64,000 nt of DNA from positions 910,098-974,097 of the forward strand of contig NZ_KV878783.1 of the NCBI RefSeq assembly GCF_001890765.1, in the 5' to 3' direction. A program made the translations under genes and the position numbers. This stretch comes from Spirulina major PCC 6313 (GTDB lineage: Bacteria; Cyanobacteriota; Cyanobacteriia; Cyanobacteriales; Spirulinaceae). How positions within the stretch are numbered: the first letter of the stretch is position 1; every line of letters begins with the position of its first letter. The notes beneath the pieces are model-generated. The model made no database searches and had not been told where the DNA came from. It saw only the letters and a list, made by a program, of their open reading frames with translations. Shown here in pieces: positions 29,448 to 39,851 of this stretch.

Positions 29448-30365
29448 TTAACGATTTGTCGTGTTGCGGGCGCTGACCCATTGAATATTTTCCTCAAGGT
29501 CTGTGGCGGCCTGCATCTCACCCAAGGCCCGGTAGACGGTTTGGGCCTGTTGCCAGGAGACGATCGCGCCCTCGTCATCCTGTTTCACGACCGCCAGATG
29601 CCCCAATTGCGCCAACGCCACCGCCCTGGCCAGAGTAGGCGCGGCCTCGGTGGATTCTAATGCTGCTCGGTAGTAGGTTTCGCTGGGTTCGACAAGTAAT
29701 AACCACCCAAAGTAGAGATTGCCTAAACGCACCGCTAATTCTGGGCTGGGGTCGTGTTGCCAAAGGTCTTCGAGGAGGGCGATACCGGCGGTGATGAATC
29801 CCTGCTCAATGTAGAGATCGGCTTGTTGCTGTTGTCGGGTTCGGGGATCGGCGATCGCCTGATTCAGGTCAGCCATTGCAGTCGCGATCGCCGCCTGCTC
29901 ATCCCCGGTCACAACGGTAAACCCCATACCGCCAGAGTGGGCCGGTTCATCCCAGGAAACGGCTCCGGTCTCTGCTTCAACAAAAAACTGATAGGACTGA
30001 CCGGGTTCTAAGGGTACGTCGCCAGTGTATTGAATCTCAGTCGCGGTAATCTCGTCCACTTGCCAACTAATCCCCGGCCCTTCGAGAATCACGGTGTAAT
30101 GGGTTGCGCCCTCGACAGGTCGCCACCGCAGGACGGGCTGAGTTGTGAGGATGTTACTCCGGCGGGGACTGAGGACGTAGGGAATCGGTTTGTTCAGCCA
30201 GGTGAAATAGTCGCCGCGCACAGGACAACCGGCCAGATCTGGGGGGCATTCGGGTTCGGTGGCTTGGATTTGGAATTGTGCGGCGGGAGCGAGGGGCTGC
30301 GCGAGGCTTGATGTGGGAGCGAAGAGGGTAAGGGTGAGAATCAGAGCAGGGGTAAATTTCAACAT
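29448..30365 (-). CDS. Secreted TPR protein of the CHAT module
   Basis: A 305-residue protein with a clear signal peptide (hydrophobic LTPALILTLTLFAP-like stretch ending in SSLAQP). A fibronectin-III-like part (VLRWRPVEGATHYTVIL...QSYQFFVEAE) is followed by helical TPR-like repeats from about 150. It is last in a four-gene minus-strand operon, 5 bp after the CHAT gene. It is probably periplasmic or surface-associated. No enzymatic motif is visible. Related proteins accompany CHAT/DUF1822 genes in other cyanobacteria, but function is unknown. Confidence 0.75.
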   Translation of the reverse strand: MLKFTPALILTLTLFAPTSSLAQPLAPAAQFQIQATEPECPPDLAGCPVRGDYFTWLNKPIPYVLSPRRSNILTTQPVLRWRPVEGATHYTVILEGPGISWQVDEITATEIQYTGDVPLEPGQSYQFFVEAETGAVSWDEPAHSGGMGFTVVTGDEQAAIATAMADLNQAIADPRTRQQQQADLYIEQGFITAGIALLEDLWQHDPSPELAVRLGNLYFGWLLLVEPSETYYRAALESTEAAPTLARAVALAQLGHLAVVKQDDEGAIVSWQQAQTVYRALGEMQAATDLEENIQWVSARNTTNR

Positions 30366-30370
30366 GGGGG

Positions 30371-32287
30371 TTAGTCAGGGCTTGGGGTGTGTAGATAGGG
30401 GGGCGATGCATCCTGATTGAACGTGAGCAAGCGAGTTGCGGCGATACCGAGACAGCGATCGTGTTCGTCGATTTCTTCTCGACCGAGTTCTAAGGTTTTT
30501 TGCCAATGGGGGAGAGCTTGGGCGGTTTGGCCTTGGGCTTCGAGGGTTTGGGCGAGGAGACAATGGGTATGGGCAGACTGGTCGAGCAGGGCGATCGCCG
30601 CCGTTAACTCTGTCTCGGCCCACGTCCAGCGCTGCTGACGAACGCGAATCCAGCCTTTATTTTTGAGACAACTGACCCGAATGCTGGGATACTCGGCGCG
30701 GTCTAGGCAGCGTTTGATCAGGGTGAGCATAGGGCCGTAGTCGGTATCACCATTGAGCAGTTTAAAGCGGATATATTCAGCGATCGCCGCCGGATGGTCG
30801 AGATAGGCCGCTGCTTCGTAATGGGCGATCGCCTCCTCCCGGCGGCCCCAGCGTTGATCGTAAAGAAAGCCCAAATTATAGCGGGGTTGCGGATAGCGCG
30901 GATCGAGACGGCGGGCGATTTCAAAATAGCGTTGGGCGGTGAGGAGGTGATCCTGGCGACTGGCCTGCACCCCTTGATCATTCAGCCACTGCGCCACGGA
31001 ACTGCGCCCCCCGACAAAAATCAGCAGTCCTGCACCCAAGAGGCCACAGGTGATCAGGATGGATTGGGGCCAATGCGATCGCAGGGTGGGAGGCGCGATC
31101 GCTCGCTGATCCTTCATGGTCTGATTTGATCCATGCTTCCCGGCGTTCTGATTGACCCCCAATCCCAACGGCAACGCATAGGGATTTTGCCAAATGACCG
31201 GCAACCACGTCGCACAGGGGTATTGGGGTTCAAGGGCTTGGAGGCGTTCCCGCGCTCGGTTCGCCGCCACGGGAATCGGTTCACCGGCCACGAAATCTTG
31301 AAGGAAATAGTTTAAAAAGGCTTGAGCGATCGCATCAGGAACCAGATCCCGCATCACGATCATGTGAGGGATTTGGGCATCATCCTGAAGATTTTGGGCC
31401 AGCAGCCCTAAGCCGAAACAGGAATTAAACAGGGCCAACTGTAACCCACTGCGCACCGCCTTCCGCAGCCCATACCAAATCTCATTAAATCGCAGCAATT
31501 CGCCATCATCATTTAACGCTAGAAACCCTTGCCCCGCCGCGTCGGTATCCCCATGCCCCGCAAACACAATCATGTCCCAGGCCTGTTCCCACAGTTGATC
31601 CGTGAGTTCGTAGAGGCGGGGCTGATGGAGTACCTGCACCTCGACGAGGGTGGGGGGTAACGCTTCGAGCAGGGCGCGATCGGATGCGGTATCGAGGCGA
31701 TCGCTCGCGCCGACGATACCGAGAATGCGCAGCCGTGGGGCGATGTGTGGGGGCGAGGTGATGGGTTTGGCCTGGGGGCTGGTGGTGTCAATCGAGGCGT
31801 TGGGATAGCGGCGAAAAAGATCCCAAGCGGGCCAGGGCAATTGCTGCACGCCGAGATCATCGCTTTGAATCAGGAATTGGATCTGGTCGTTTTTGTCGAG
31901 GCGATCGATCAAGGTTTCGCGCAGATCTCGAAATTCGGGGCCGTGCAGCCAACTGTTAAACAGGGTACTGAGGGCTTGGGCAGAATCATCGCAGGTTTGG
32001 CGGGTGGGGCGGGTGAAGTTGATGTCTTTCATGACGATCGCTCGTCCGCCCTTGCAATAGTGGCGATAGTTCGTTTCCCAATGGTGCTGCACTTGCGACG
32101 CAAGCTGTGGCGGTACGGGAATCGTGGCGGCGACAATGCCAGAGGTGCGATTGCGATCGCCCCCCTCCAGAATCTCCAGTTCCACCGCCATCACCGCTGC
32201 CCGCAAGCTGCCATTCAGCCTGAGGAACACTTGTTTATCCGGATGATGGGAAATGAAGCCAGTCATAGTCTGCCAGGAGCGTTGCAC
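30371..32287 (-). CDS. CHAT-domain protease with membrane anchor and TPRs
   Basis: A 638-residue protein. The CHAT (caspase-like) domain spans about 180-370, with the catalytic dyad visible as His245 in VFAGHGDTD and Cys290 in LFNSCFG. A single transmembrane helix (about 409-427, ILITCGLLGAGLLIFVGG) is followed by TPR repeats to residue 600. The N-terminal 170 residues are an unassigned domain. It is co-transcribed with a DUF1822 protein and a sigma factor, a combination recurrent in cyanobacteria. Substrate unknown. The ATG at 32266 (MTGFISHHPDK) is an alternative start. Confidence 0.85.
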   Translation of the reverse strand: MQRSWQTMTGFISHHPDKQVFLRLNGSLRAAVMAVELEILEGGDRNRTSGIVAATIPVPPQLASQVQHHWETNYRHYCKGGRAIVMKDINFTRPTRQTCDDSAQALSTLFNSWLHGPEFRDLRETLIDRLDKNDQIQFLIQSDDLGVQQLPWPAWDLFRRYPNASIDTTSPQAKPITSPPHIAPRLRILGIVGASDRLDTASDRALLEALPPTLVEVQVLHQPRLYELTDQLWEQAWDMIVFAGHGDTDAAGQGFLALNDDGELLRFNEIWYGLRKAVRSGLQLALFNSCFGLGLLAQNLQDDAQIPHMIVMRDLVPDAIAQAFLNYFLQDFVAGEPIPVAANRARERLQALEPQYPCATWLPVIWQNPYALPLGLGVNQNAGKHGSNQTMKDQRAIAPPTLRSHWPQSILITCGLLGAGLLIFVGGRSSVAQWLNDQGVQASRQDHLLTAQRYFEIARRLDPRYPQPRYNLGFLYDQRWGRREEAIAHYEAAAYLDHPAAIAEYIRFKLLNGDTDYGPMLTLIKRCLDRAEYPSIRVSCLKNKGWIRVRQQRWTWAETELTAAIALLDQSAHTHCLLAQTLEAQGQTAQALPHWQKTLELGREEIDEHDRCLGIAATRLLTFNQDASPPYLHTPSPD

Positions 32288-32292
32288 TCCCC

Positions 32293-33240
32293 CTAGATCA
32301 CAAACGATTCTACGAGGATGCGGGTTTTATGGGTGATTTTCACATCAAAGCGATCGCCCGGTTCACCCGTAAACCGAAACTGGAGCCGCTCACTGCCGCC
32401 GCCTTGGGCCTGAGCCATCAACTGTTCCGCATCGGGATCAAGCAGCATCAATTGCACCTCCGGCGGCAGGCGATGTTCCGGGTTAATCGGCCAGAGTTCC
32501 ACCGCCACATCCAATTCCGCATTGGGGTCTTGTTCCACCCACACCACCAACGCCACCGGGTCGGCCCCTTCATCGAGGGCGAACACCTTGCCCCGTTCCA
32601 CCGCATGAGAGCGCGATCGCATCGCAAAAGCCGGTTTCGGCACAGTCAGGATGCGATCGATCGCCTCCCACGTCGTCGCGATCTCCCCCTGGAGCCAATC
32701 CGTCAGGGAATGAATCGCCGCCGCCCCCCTTGGGCCCGCCGTCTCCAGCGTCGGCAATTGGTCATAAAGCACCGTTAGATCCTGCAAGGCCGTCAACGGC
32801 ACATCCATCACACTGTCCGGCTCCACCGCACAGTAACCCAGCAACGTCGCCACCTGAAACTCAGCATCCAACTGCACCACCACACAGCCCACCTGATCCG
32901 TCGTCGGCAGATAACACTGGGTTTCCCCCGCCAACACCGGACGACAGGCCAAATGACCAAACCCCGGAATATACAGATCCGCCACATCCTGAAGGGCGCG
33001 GGCTGTGGGTTGCCACGCCCGACTTCCCGGCAGATCGGTGGCAATGCCGAAACCGTTGAGATGTTGATTCACCATCCACACCGCCAAGGTATTGCAATAA
33101 ATCTGTTGACGTTTGCGATCGCCGCGATGGGGCGCGGCGAAGCCTAAAGCCGTTTGATGGGCGATGGGGGGAATACCGAGTTCCAGGGCAGGGAGTGGGG
33201 CCTCTAGCATCATGCTTTGGGAATAGTTGGGTAGGTTCAT
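32293..33240 (-). CDS. DUF1822 family protein
   Basis: A 315-residue member of DUF1822, a cyanobacterial family without assigned function: the QQIYCNTLAVWMVNQHLNGFGI helix, a VADLYIPGFGHLACRPV region, and a central part with VVVQLDAEFQVATLLGY. No signal peptide or catalytic motif is seen. It overlaps the sigma-factor gene by 4 bp upstream and lies 5 bp before the CHAT gene, so the three are translationally linked. A role in the regulation of the CHAT protein is a guess from context. Confidence 0.85.
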   Translation of the reverse strand: MNLPNYSQSMMLEAPLPALELGIPPIAHQTALGFAAPHRGDRKRQQIYCNTLAVWMVNQHLNGFGIATDLPGSRAWQPTARALQDVADLYIPGFGHLACRPVLAGETQCYLPTTDQVGCVVVQLDAEFQVATLLGYCAVEPDSVMDVPLTALQDLTVLYDQLPTLETAGPRGAAAIHSLTDWLQGEIATTWEAIDRILTVPKPAFAMRSRSHAVERGKVFALDEGADPVALVVWVEQDPNAELDVAVELWPINPEHRLPPEVQLMLLDPDAEQLMAQAQGGGSERLQFRFTGEPGDRFDVKITHKTRILVESFVI

Positions 33241-33878
33241 GGTTCAAGATAGGTTGTGAGTTGTGGATTCAGCTTGTCGAGGCCGCGCCGATAAAAGCGG
33301 TAAATTGTACCCCAAGACACTGCAAACTCGGTCGCAATTTCATGCCAGCGATAGCCATCCAAAACACGCAACCCCAAGACTTGGAGGGTAATTTCTGGTC
33401 GCCCCTGGACATGAAGCGTTCCTAAACAATTGTCGGGATCGGTCTCAAAATAGGTGCGAATATCCGCCTCTGGCGTGGAGACATGATCTTGGGAAACGGG
33501 GTCAGGAGGAACCATGAGTAGATCTTCCACATTGCACCACGGAGCGCGACCGCTGCCCGGTTTGTAATGGGGAATCACTTCTTGCCGAGCTTCGTAAAAA
33601 AAGCGACGACGAAAGATGTAATTCACCCATTGCATCACTTCGTATTCAGGGCGATAGTCTTCAATTTTGCGGTAGATATGGGTATGCAGTCGCTGTTTTG
33701 CTTCTTCATAAATTTGGTCATATAAATGGACAAACTCGCCTCGATAGGGACGACTGAGCCGACCCGATGCTTGAATGGCTCGCAATAACCGATTTACCAG
33801 GGCTTGGCGTTTGGGGCCAATGGGGTGTTTTTGGGCTTCGAGAGCCAGTTTTTTCAGGTGCTGATCTAGATCATCCAT
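33237..33878 (-). CDS. Sigma-70-like RNA polymerase sigma factor
   Basis: A 213-residue protein with an N-terminal region-2-like helical part (IYRKIEDYRPEYEVMQWVNYIFRRRFFYEARQE) and a C-terminal region-4 helix-turn-helix (ITLQVLGLRVLDGYRWHEIATEFAVSWGTIYRFYRRGL). It is first gene of the operon with DUF1822, CHAT and TPR proteins and divergent from the large TPS-CHAT gene across 170 bp. It is a good candidate for local control of both transcripts. No anti-sigma factor is evident, unless the DUF1822 protein plays that part. Confidence 0.8.
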   Translation of the reverse strand: MDDLDQHLKKLALEAQKHPIGPKRQALVNRLLRAIQASGRLSRPYRGEFVHLYDQIYEEAKQRLHTHIYRKIEDYRPEYEVMQWVNYIFRRRFFYEARQEVIPHYKPGSGRAPWCNVEDLLMVPPDPVSQDHVSTPEADIRTYFETDPDNCLGTLHVQGRPEITLQVLGLRVLDGYRWHEIATEFAVSWGTIYRFYRRGLDKLNPQLTTYLEP

Positions 33879-34048
33879 AGGTTCGGAACTGGATTTACCG
33901 ATTGCGATCGCAAGGTCTTCATTACTAGGGTCTGGTGTAAATCTATATTTTTGTACACCCTGCGGAAAAATTTAGAACCTCTGCATAAACTTCACGATAC
34001 TATCCAGACAAAGAGATACGTTCAATTCTCCCTGGATGGCCCTGTCTT

Positions 34049-37000
34049 ATGTCGCTTCTGCGCCTTGCCCTGTGTTCTGGTTCACTTGTCTTCAGTGGTG
34101 CGATCGCCGCCCATCCCGCCCTCGCCCAATCGATCACCCCCGCTCCCGACGGCACAGGAACCGTGATTAATCATAACGGTAACGTTTACGACATCACGGG
34201 CGGCACCACAGCGGGGACAAATCTATTTCACTCCTTTGATCGGTTGGGGTTGAGTGTGGGTGAGGTGGCCAATTTCCTCAGCCATCCTGCGATCGTTAAC
34301 ATTTTCGGTCGGGTCATCGGCGGCAATCCCTCGATCATCGATGGCCTGATCCAGGCGAACCCCAACCTCTACCTGATGAACCCCGCCGGTATCATCTTCG
34401 GCCCCAACGCCTCCCTCAACATCGGCGGCGATTTCGTCGCTACCACTGCCAACCAGATCGGTTTTGCGGGCGATCAATGGCTCAATGCGTTGGGCACGAC
34501 GGACTACAGCACGCTTTTGGGCGCTCCGGTGTCGTTTGTGTTCACGGCAAATAACGGGGTGATCATCAATCAGGGCAATTTGGAGGTGGGGAAGAGTAAG
34601 GCGATCGCGTTTCTGGGCAGTGGTGCGATCGCAGTGGGTTCCTTGACAGCCCCGGATGGAGTGATTGCGATCGCATCTGTCCCCGGCACTGGCTTAGTGC
34701 GTCTATCGCAACCGGGCAGCCTCTTGAGTTATGAGTTTGTGCCGCAACCGGGTCAATTGATTGGCACGCATGATGTAGGGACGTTGGTATCGGGGGCGGT
34801 GGGTTTGCCGCAGGAGTTACCGTCAGGGTCTACGGTGGTGTCGGGTTCGGTGACGGCGGGAACGTCTGAGGCGCGGGGTTTGGATATCACAATACGCGAT
34901 CTAACGGCGGCGGGTGGCATTACGGCAGCGGCGGATAGGAATGTGGTGGTGGATGGGGATATCTCTGCAACGGGGGATGTGCGGTTATGGGGCGATTCGG
35001 ATGGCATTGACGGCGGCAGTTTAACCATCACAAATGCAGAGATTCGGACAGGTGGGGGTGATTTTGAAGGTTTTGGACGAGGAAGTGAGACCGAACCGCA
35101 TGGAGTTTCAATTAGTGGATCTGTGATTGATGGGGAAGGGGGAAATATTGATTTAGATGGTGTAGGAGGAAGTGATACAAGTGTTATTGATCATTATGGA
35201 GTCAATATTGACAATAATTCATCAATTGTGTCAGTTGATTTTGGTCAAATCAAGATTGTCGGTATAGGGGGTGATGGTTTATTTGAACTCAGTCCGGGGA
35301 GATTTAGAGGACATACATATGGAGTGAATATTGATCACAGCTCACTAAATACAGAAAATGGCGTTATATCTTTAGATGGAGCAGCTGGATCAGAAGGACA
35401 TAAATTTTATGGAATTCATCTTAGTGATACCAATATAACAACACAACAAGGTAATATATTATTAATTGGAGAAGGAAAGGAGAACCTAAGAACCCGTCCG
35501 AACTTTGGAATTTATTGTGTAAATTGTAATTTACAAACATCAAGATTTCACAGAGGAAGAGTAGACATTTCTGCTTCCAATAGTATTGTTTATTCTTCTG
35601 GTACTATTAGTTCTGGAGGTGGAGGAGTTAATTTTTCCACTGTAGGCTCTGGTAACATTAGCATCTCTGCTGAAGTACAAACTATCACAGATGGAAATAT
35701 CAATATTATGTCTGTTAGTGGTGCTAGTGTAAGCAACTTGATTCAGGCAGAAGACGGTAATATCAATATAACTTCATTTGGTTCATCTATTGGTGTCAAT
35801 GCCGATATTTTTGCAAGAGGTGATGGGAATTTGAATTTTTTCTCAGCCGGAACGATACGTGGTTCTGGTTTTTTTGACTCAGGTAATGGAACAATGTCTT
35901 TTGAATCAAAATCAGGCTCATCATCACAATCATTTCTTCTTGAAGATTTAGATTTAAAAACTCATGGGCAAAACATTGAATTCATAGGGCATGGATTGTC
36001 TATAGGAGATGTGGATTTATCTTCCAACACTGGAAATGGCGGTAGCTTAATCAACCGAGGCACAGGGATAATAAGAATCGGCAGCATTAATACCTCTGGA
36101 CTAATTGATGGAGGAGATGTTTTCCTAACAACTGGAGCAAGTAATGCAGCCCCCGTAGAGTGGAATGCAATAGAAATAGGAAGTATTAATACTTCAGGGG
36201 GGAGGGATGCTGGAGATATTACTCTATACGCCCGAAATGATTCTATTCTTATTTCTGATGCGTTCAATGCTTCTGGTGGTAGGGATGGAGGAGATCTTTC
36301 TATTACTGGGGCTGGTCGTGTTATAACTCAGGGTATAAACTCTAACTCGCAACGTAATGCTGGTGATATATATCTAGAAGTTCGCCGAGATCATGAATAT
36401 TGGGATGCTGGCTGGGTTGGAGAAATTGATACTACTGCTGGGATAATTAGCGCAGCCGGAGGCTTGAATGGTGGAACAGTCACCTTGAGAGCATACACTG
36501 ACATCAAAACAGGGACAATTACCATGTTCAATCCCGGATTTAATGGTGATGGTGGTGGAATTGATATCCGTAGTTTTGAAGGTAAAATTGATACAACCCA
36601 AGGGGATTTAATCAGTGCTTCAGGATCAGGGGTAGGCGGAAATGTAAGCTTAGAAGCAAGTCGTGGTATTTCAGTTGGTGATGTTAGTTCAGAATCAATC
36701 AGTACTAACGGTGGTGAAATTCGGTTTAAGAGTTCACGAATTTATACACATGGTGATATCGCAACTAATGACAACACTATTATTTTTGCTGGAAGTACTA
36801 ATCTACAAGATGATGGAATGTTCAGAGTTTTAGATGATCCAAATATTTTGGGTGAAAGTAATATTACTTTTGAGCAATTCCTAGATGGTAACCATAACCT
36901 CATTTTAGAAGCAACCACAATTGACCTGAGCAAAGCTGTCGGCAATACTGATCCTCTCAATCAACTCACAGTCAACGGAACTTTAATAAATACTACTATC

Positions 37001-39235
37001 AACCCTACCCAAATCACTACCCACGAAACGATTCAAGCGGGTGATATTAACTCTCAAGAAACGATTCATCTTCGCAGTCTTAACGCAGACATCCAAACAG
37101 GCAACCTCACAACACCCCAAGAGGTTGTTTTAGAGGGTCAACATATCCAAACCGGAAACATTGAAACCGATACCCGCCTCAGCATCACCACCCCGCAAAC
37201 CCTCACCACGGGCAACATTACCGCCCCCACCATTGACGCAATCCAAACCCAAGGCGACTTAACCACCGGCCACATCACCACTCAAAACGACCTCACCCTC
37301 ACCAGTAATCAAGGCGATCTGACCACCGGAAATATCACCGCGTCCGGTCAAGACGTGAACCTCACAGCCCCCCAAAATATTGCAACCGGATTTATTGACA
37401 CCAGCCACCCCACCACCGGCGGCAACGTTCAGATTGATGGCGGTCATAACGTCAGGATTGACGGCACATTCACCGATCGCAACAACACCAACGCCAGCAT
37501 CTCCACCGCAGGCGCAGACAGCAGCGGCACAATTGAAATTCGCCATGGGGGTGATGGGGTGGTTCCGTTTCGGGTCGGGGATGCCAGCGTCAACGGTTCT
37601 AGCGGCGCGATCGCACGCGGAACCCATGATGAAGGCGCGATCGCACCCGGTAACGACTATCTCTACACCCACCGCCAAGACCAAATCGCGATTATCTCCC
37701 GACCCGCACCGCCCCCAATCCCCAACACCCAAGCCCCAACCCCTCGCCAACCCCTGAACACCACGACACCCGCCCCCCTTGCGGGTCAAAATCCCCTCGA
37801 AAACCTCGCCTATCTGATCGGGAGTATTCTCAATGCCGAAACCGTCATTACTCGCGATCGCAACAACAGCTATAACTTCACCTGGGAAGTTCCCGATGCA
37901 AATTCTGAAAACGACAGCACGATCCTCAACGCCAGTGCCGCCGATCCGGGTTTTAGCCTCAGCTCCTTGCCGTCCCTGGGCATTAGTCTCAACCCTGAAA
38001 TTGGTCTAACCTCTTTTGCTAATAATCTGAATTCCAATGACCTCGTTTCGGACATTGATCAATTTTTAGAAGAACAATATGAAGAGTATTTTGACGATGA
38101 AGATAAAGTTCCCGTTACGGCTGCCAGCGTTCGTCAGATGCTCCAAACCATTGAACAACAAACAAACAAGCGTTCCGTTGTGCTTTACGCCCTAAATCGG
38201 CCCAACTTTTTGCAACTGTTGCTCATCGTCCCGGATGGGCCACCCATTTCTAGAACAGTGCCCCTCGTCGCATCGAGCACCCTCCAGCGCACCCTCAGCC
38301 GTTTTCGAGATACGGTCAACAGCACGACGCAATCAACGTCCTATCTTCAACCTGCTCAACAACTCTATGACTGGTTAATCCGTCCCTATAGAGACACACT
38401 CAACAACCTTAATATTGATACGCTGATTTTCAGTATGGATGCGGGGCTACGGAGCATTCCCCTGGCGGCGTTGCATGATGGTGAACAGTTTCTGATTGAA
38501 CAATACAGCCTCGGCATGATTCCGAGCGTTAGCCTCACCAATAGTCAGTATGAGCCGCTACATGATGCGCAAGTTTTGGCAATGGGAGCCTCGGAATTTA
38601 GGAACTTAACGCCATTACCGGCTGTTCCTCTCGAACTGGAAACCATCACTCAGGCTCGCAATTCTGGCGCTCCATTCCTGAATGAGGCGTTTACCCTGGA
38701 TGCCTTGAGGGTGAATAGTCGCGATCGCAACCGTAGCATTATCCATCTCGCCACCCATGCCCAGTTTCTCCCGATTCAAGCCAACGGGGTCAACAACTCC
38801 TACATCCAATTTTGGGATCAAGCGGCGAATTTTCGGGATTTGCGATCGCTCGGTTGGCACAACGAACCCCAAGTGGAATTGTTGGTGTTGAGTGCCTGCG
38901 AAACCGCCCTCGGCGACCCCAACGCGGAACTGGGGTTTGCGGGGTTAGCCGTGCAAACCGGGGTGAAATCTGCCCTCGCGAGTCTTTGGAAAGTGTCCGA
39001 TGTGGGCACATTGGGGTTGATGGCATCCTTTTATGAGCATCTCAACGACCCAGAGATCACGATCAAAGCCGAAGCCCTCCGCCAGGCTCAACTGGCATTG
39101 CTGCGCGGTGAAGTGAGCATTGACAATGGCCGGATCGGCGATCTTCCCTTACCCCCAGCATTGGTCAACACCCAAGGCGATCTCAGTCATCCATTTTTCT
39201 GGAGTGGCTTTACCTTGGTGGGCAGCCCATGGTGA
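34049..39235 (+). CDS. Two-partner-secretion haemagglutinin-like protein ending in a CHAT protease
   Basis: A 1728-residue protein. It has a signal peptide (LALCSGSLVFSGAIAAHPALA) and an N-terminal TPS domain with NPNLYLMNPAGIIFGPNASL, the motif recognised by outer-membrane TpsB transporters. A long glycine- and asparagine-rich beta-helical region with many GNI/GDI turns follows. From about 1340 there is a CHAT domain with HLATHAQF (His near 1570) and LVLSACETALGD (Cys near 1615). It should be exported to the cell surface. No TpsB is in this window. The central 35040-37000 part is AT-rich compared with both ends. Confidence 0.88.
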   Translation: MSLLRLALCSGSLVFSGAIAAHPALAQSITPAPDGTGTVINHNGNVYDITGGTTAGTNLFHSFDRLGLSVGEVANFLSHPAIVNIFGRVIGGNPSIIDGLIQANPNLYLMNPAGIIFGPNASLNIGGDFVATTANQIGFAGDQWLNALGTTDYSTLLGAPVSFVFTANNGVIINQGNLEVGKSKAIAFLGSGAIAVGSLTAPDGVIAIASVPGTGLVRLSQPGSLLSYEFVPQPGQLIGTHDVGTLVSGAVGLPQELPSGSTVVSGSVTAGTSEARGLDITIRDLTAAGGITAAADRNVVVDGDISATGDVRLWGDSDGIDGGSLTITNAEIRTGGGDFEGFGRGSETEPHGVSISGSVIDGEGGNIDLDGVGGSDTSVIDHYGVNIDNNSSIVSVDFGQIKIVGIGGDGLFELSPGRFRGHTYGVNIDHSSLNTENGVISLDGAAGSEGHKFYGIHLSDTNITTQQGNILLIGEGKENLRTRPNFGIYCVNCNLQTSRFHRGRVDISASNSIVYSSGTISSGGGGVNFSTVGSGNISISAEVQTITDGNINIMSVSGASVSNLIQAEDGNINITSFGSSIGVNADIFARGDGNLNFFSAGTIRGSGFFDSGNGTMSFESKSGSSSQSFLLEDLDLKTHGQNIEFIGHGLSIGDVDLSSNTGNGGSLINRGTGIIRIGSINTSGLIDGGDVFLTTGASNAAPVEWNAIEIGSINTSGGRDAGDITLYARNDSILISDAFNASGGRDGGDLSITGAGRVITQGINSNSQRNAGDIYLEVRRDHEYWDAGWVGEIDTTAGIISAAGGLNGGTVTLRAYTDIKTGTITMFNPGFNGDGGGIDIRSFEGKIDTTQGDLISASGSGVGGNVSLEASRGISVGDVSSESISTNGGEIRFKSSRIYTHGDIATNDNTIIFAGSTNLQDDGMFRVLDDPNILGESNITFEQFLDGNHNLILEATTIDLSKAVGNTDPLNQLTVNGTLINTTINPTQITTHETIQAGDINSQETIHLRSLNADIQTGNLTTPQEVVLEGQHIQTGNIETDTRLSITTPQTLTTGNITAPTIDAIQTQGDLTTGHITTQNDLTLTSNQGDLTTGNITASGQDVNLTAPQNIATGFIDTSHPTTGGNVQIDGGHNVRIDGTFTDRNNTNASISTAGADSSGTIEIRHGGDGVVPFRVGDASVNGSSGAIARGTHDEGAIAPGNDYLYTHRQDQIAIISRPAPPPIPNTQAPTPRQPLNTTTPAPLAGQNPLENLAYLIGSILNAETVITRDRNNSYNFTWEVPDANSENDSTILNASAADPGFSLSSLPSLGISLNPEIGLTSFANNLNSNDLVSDIDQFLEEQYEEYFDDEDKVPVTAASVRQMLQTIEQQTNKRSVVLYALNRPNFLQLLLIVPDGPPISRTVPLVASSTLQRTLSRFRDTVNSTTQSTSYLQPAQQLYDWLIRPYRDTLNNLNIDTLIFSMDAGLRSIPLAALHDGEQFLIEQYSLGMIPSVSLTNSQYEPLHDAQVLAMGASEFRNLTPLPAVPLELETITQARNSGAPFLNEAFTLDALRVNSRDRNRSIIHLATHAQFLPIQANGVNNSYIQFWDQAANFRDLRSLGWHNEPQVELLVLSACETALGDPNAELGFAGLAVQTGVKSALASLWKVSDVGTLGLMASFYEHLNDPEITIKAEALRQAQLALLRGEVSIDNGRIGDLPLPPALVNTQGDLSHPFFWSGFTLVGSPW

Positions 39236-39775
39236 TCTCAATCCACGCCAAGCAAAACCGGCAAATTGACACTCCCCGCGAAGACAGCGACGGGGATTCT
39301 GGGTGCATCGACCGGACTTAACCGAGCCGGATGGCTCCAACCCCGCCAGAAGTCTAATCTCCCCAAGCGGATAACTTCCCCTGTGCCCCACGGTAGTTAG
39401 TTCAAGGCGCAGGATACAAACCCGCTTCACTATCGACTCAGCCCGATGCCGCTCCCAGACTAACCCGTTCACCTTCAAGTCTTCCGAGGCGACCAAATCA
39501 TTAGATTGGATGACGTAGTAGGCAATCCGCCCACTCGTTCCGCTGCCTGCTTATTTCGTAAGTATTCATGTCATGAAAATTTGGCTGTAAGCACTGCTCA
39601 GTATGAGTTTCAGCTATTGCGGGCTATTTTGTTATTCTCAATAAACAAGGCTGTAACCCCTAGTCTTGCGTACTTATTGAGAATGAACTGTTAGTTTAGA
39701 TCTCACCTCGATCTTGAAAGCCTTGCTGTGACTGCGTTTCAAGTACCTGAATCCTTACGAATGTAAAGCGTAAAG
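39236..39775. other. Intergenic region without recognised genes
   Basis: The 540 bp between the TPS-CHAT stop codon and the TnpB-associated hairpin contain only short open frames with no recognisable products. I see no tRNA, no long inverted repeat and no clear terminator. Confidence 0.6.
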
Positions 39776-39796
39776 CCCCCGTTTTCCAAACGGGGG
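39776..39796. repeat. Left hairpin of the TnpB element
   Basis: CCCCCGTTT...AAACGGGGG forms a perfect 9-bp stem 5' of the TnpB pseudogene. A nearly identical hairpin is at 40989-41009, on the other side of the gene. IS605-type elements carry such subterminal hairpins rather than inverted-repeat termini. A second hairpin (GGCTGAA...TTCAGCC, 39809-39826) follows. Confidence 0.6.
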
Positions 39797-39851
39797 ATAT
39801 AAGCGAAGGGCTGAATTTATTCAGCCGTGATACCGAGGTATCATAGCAACC

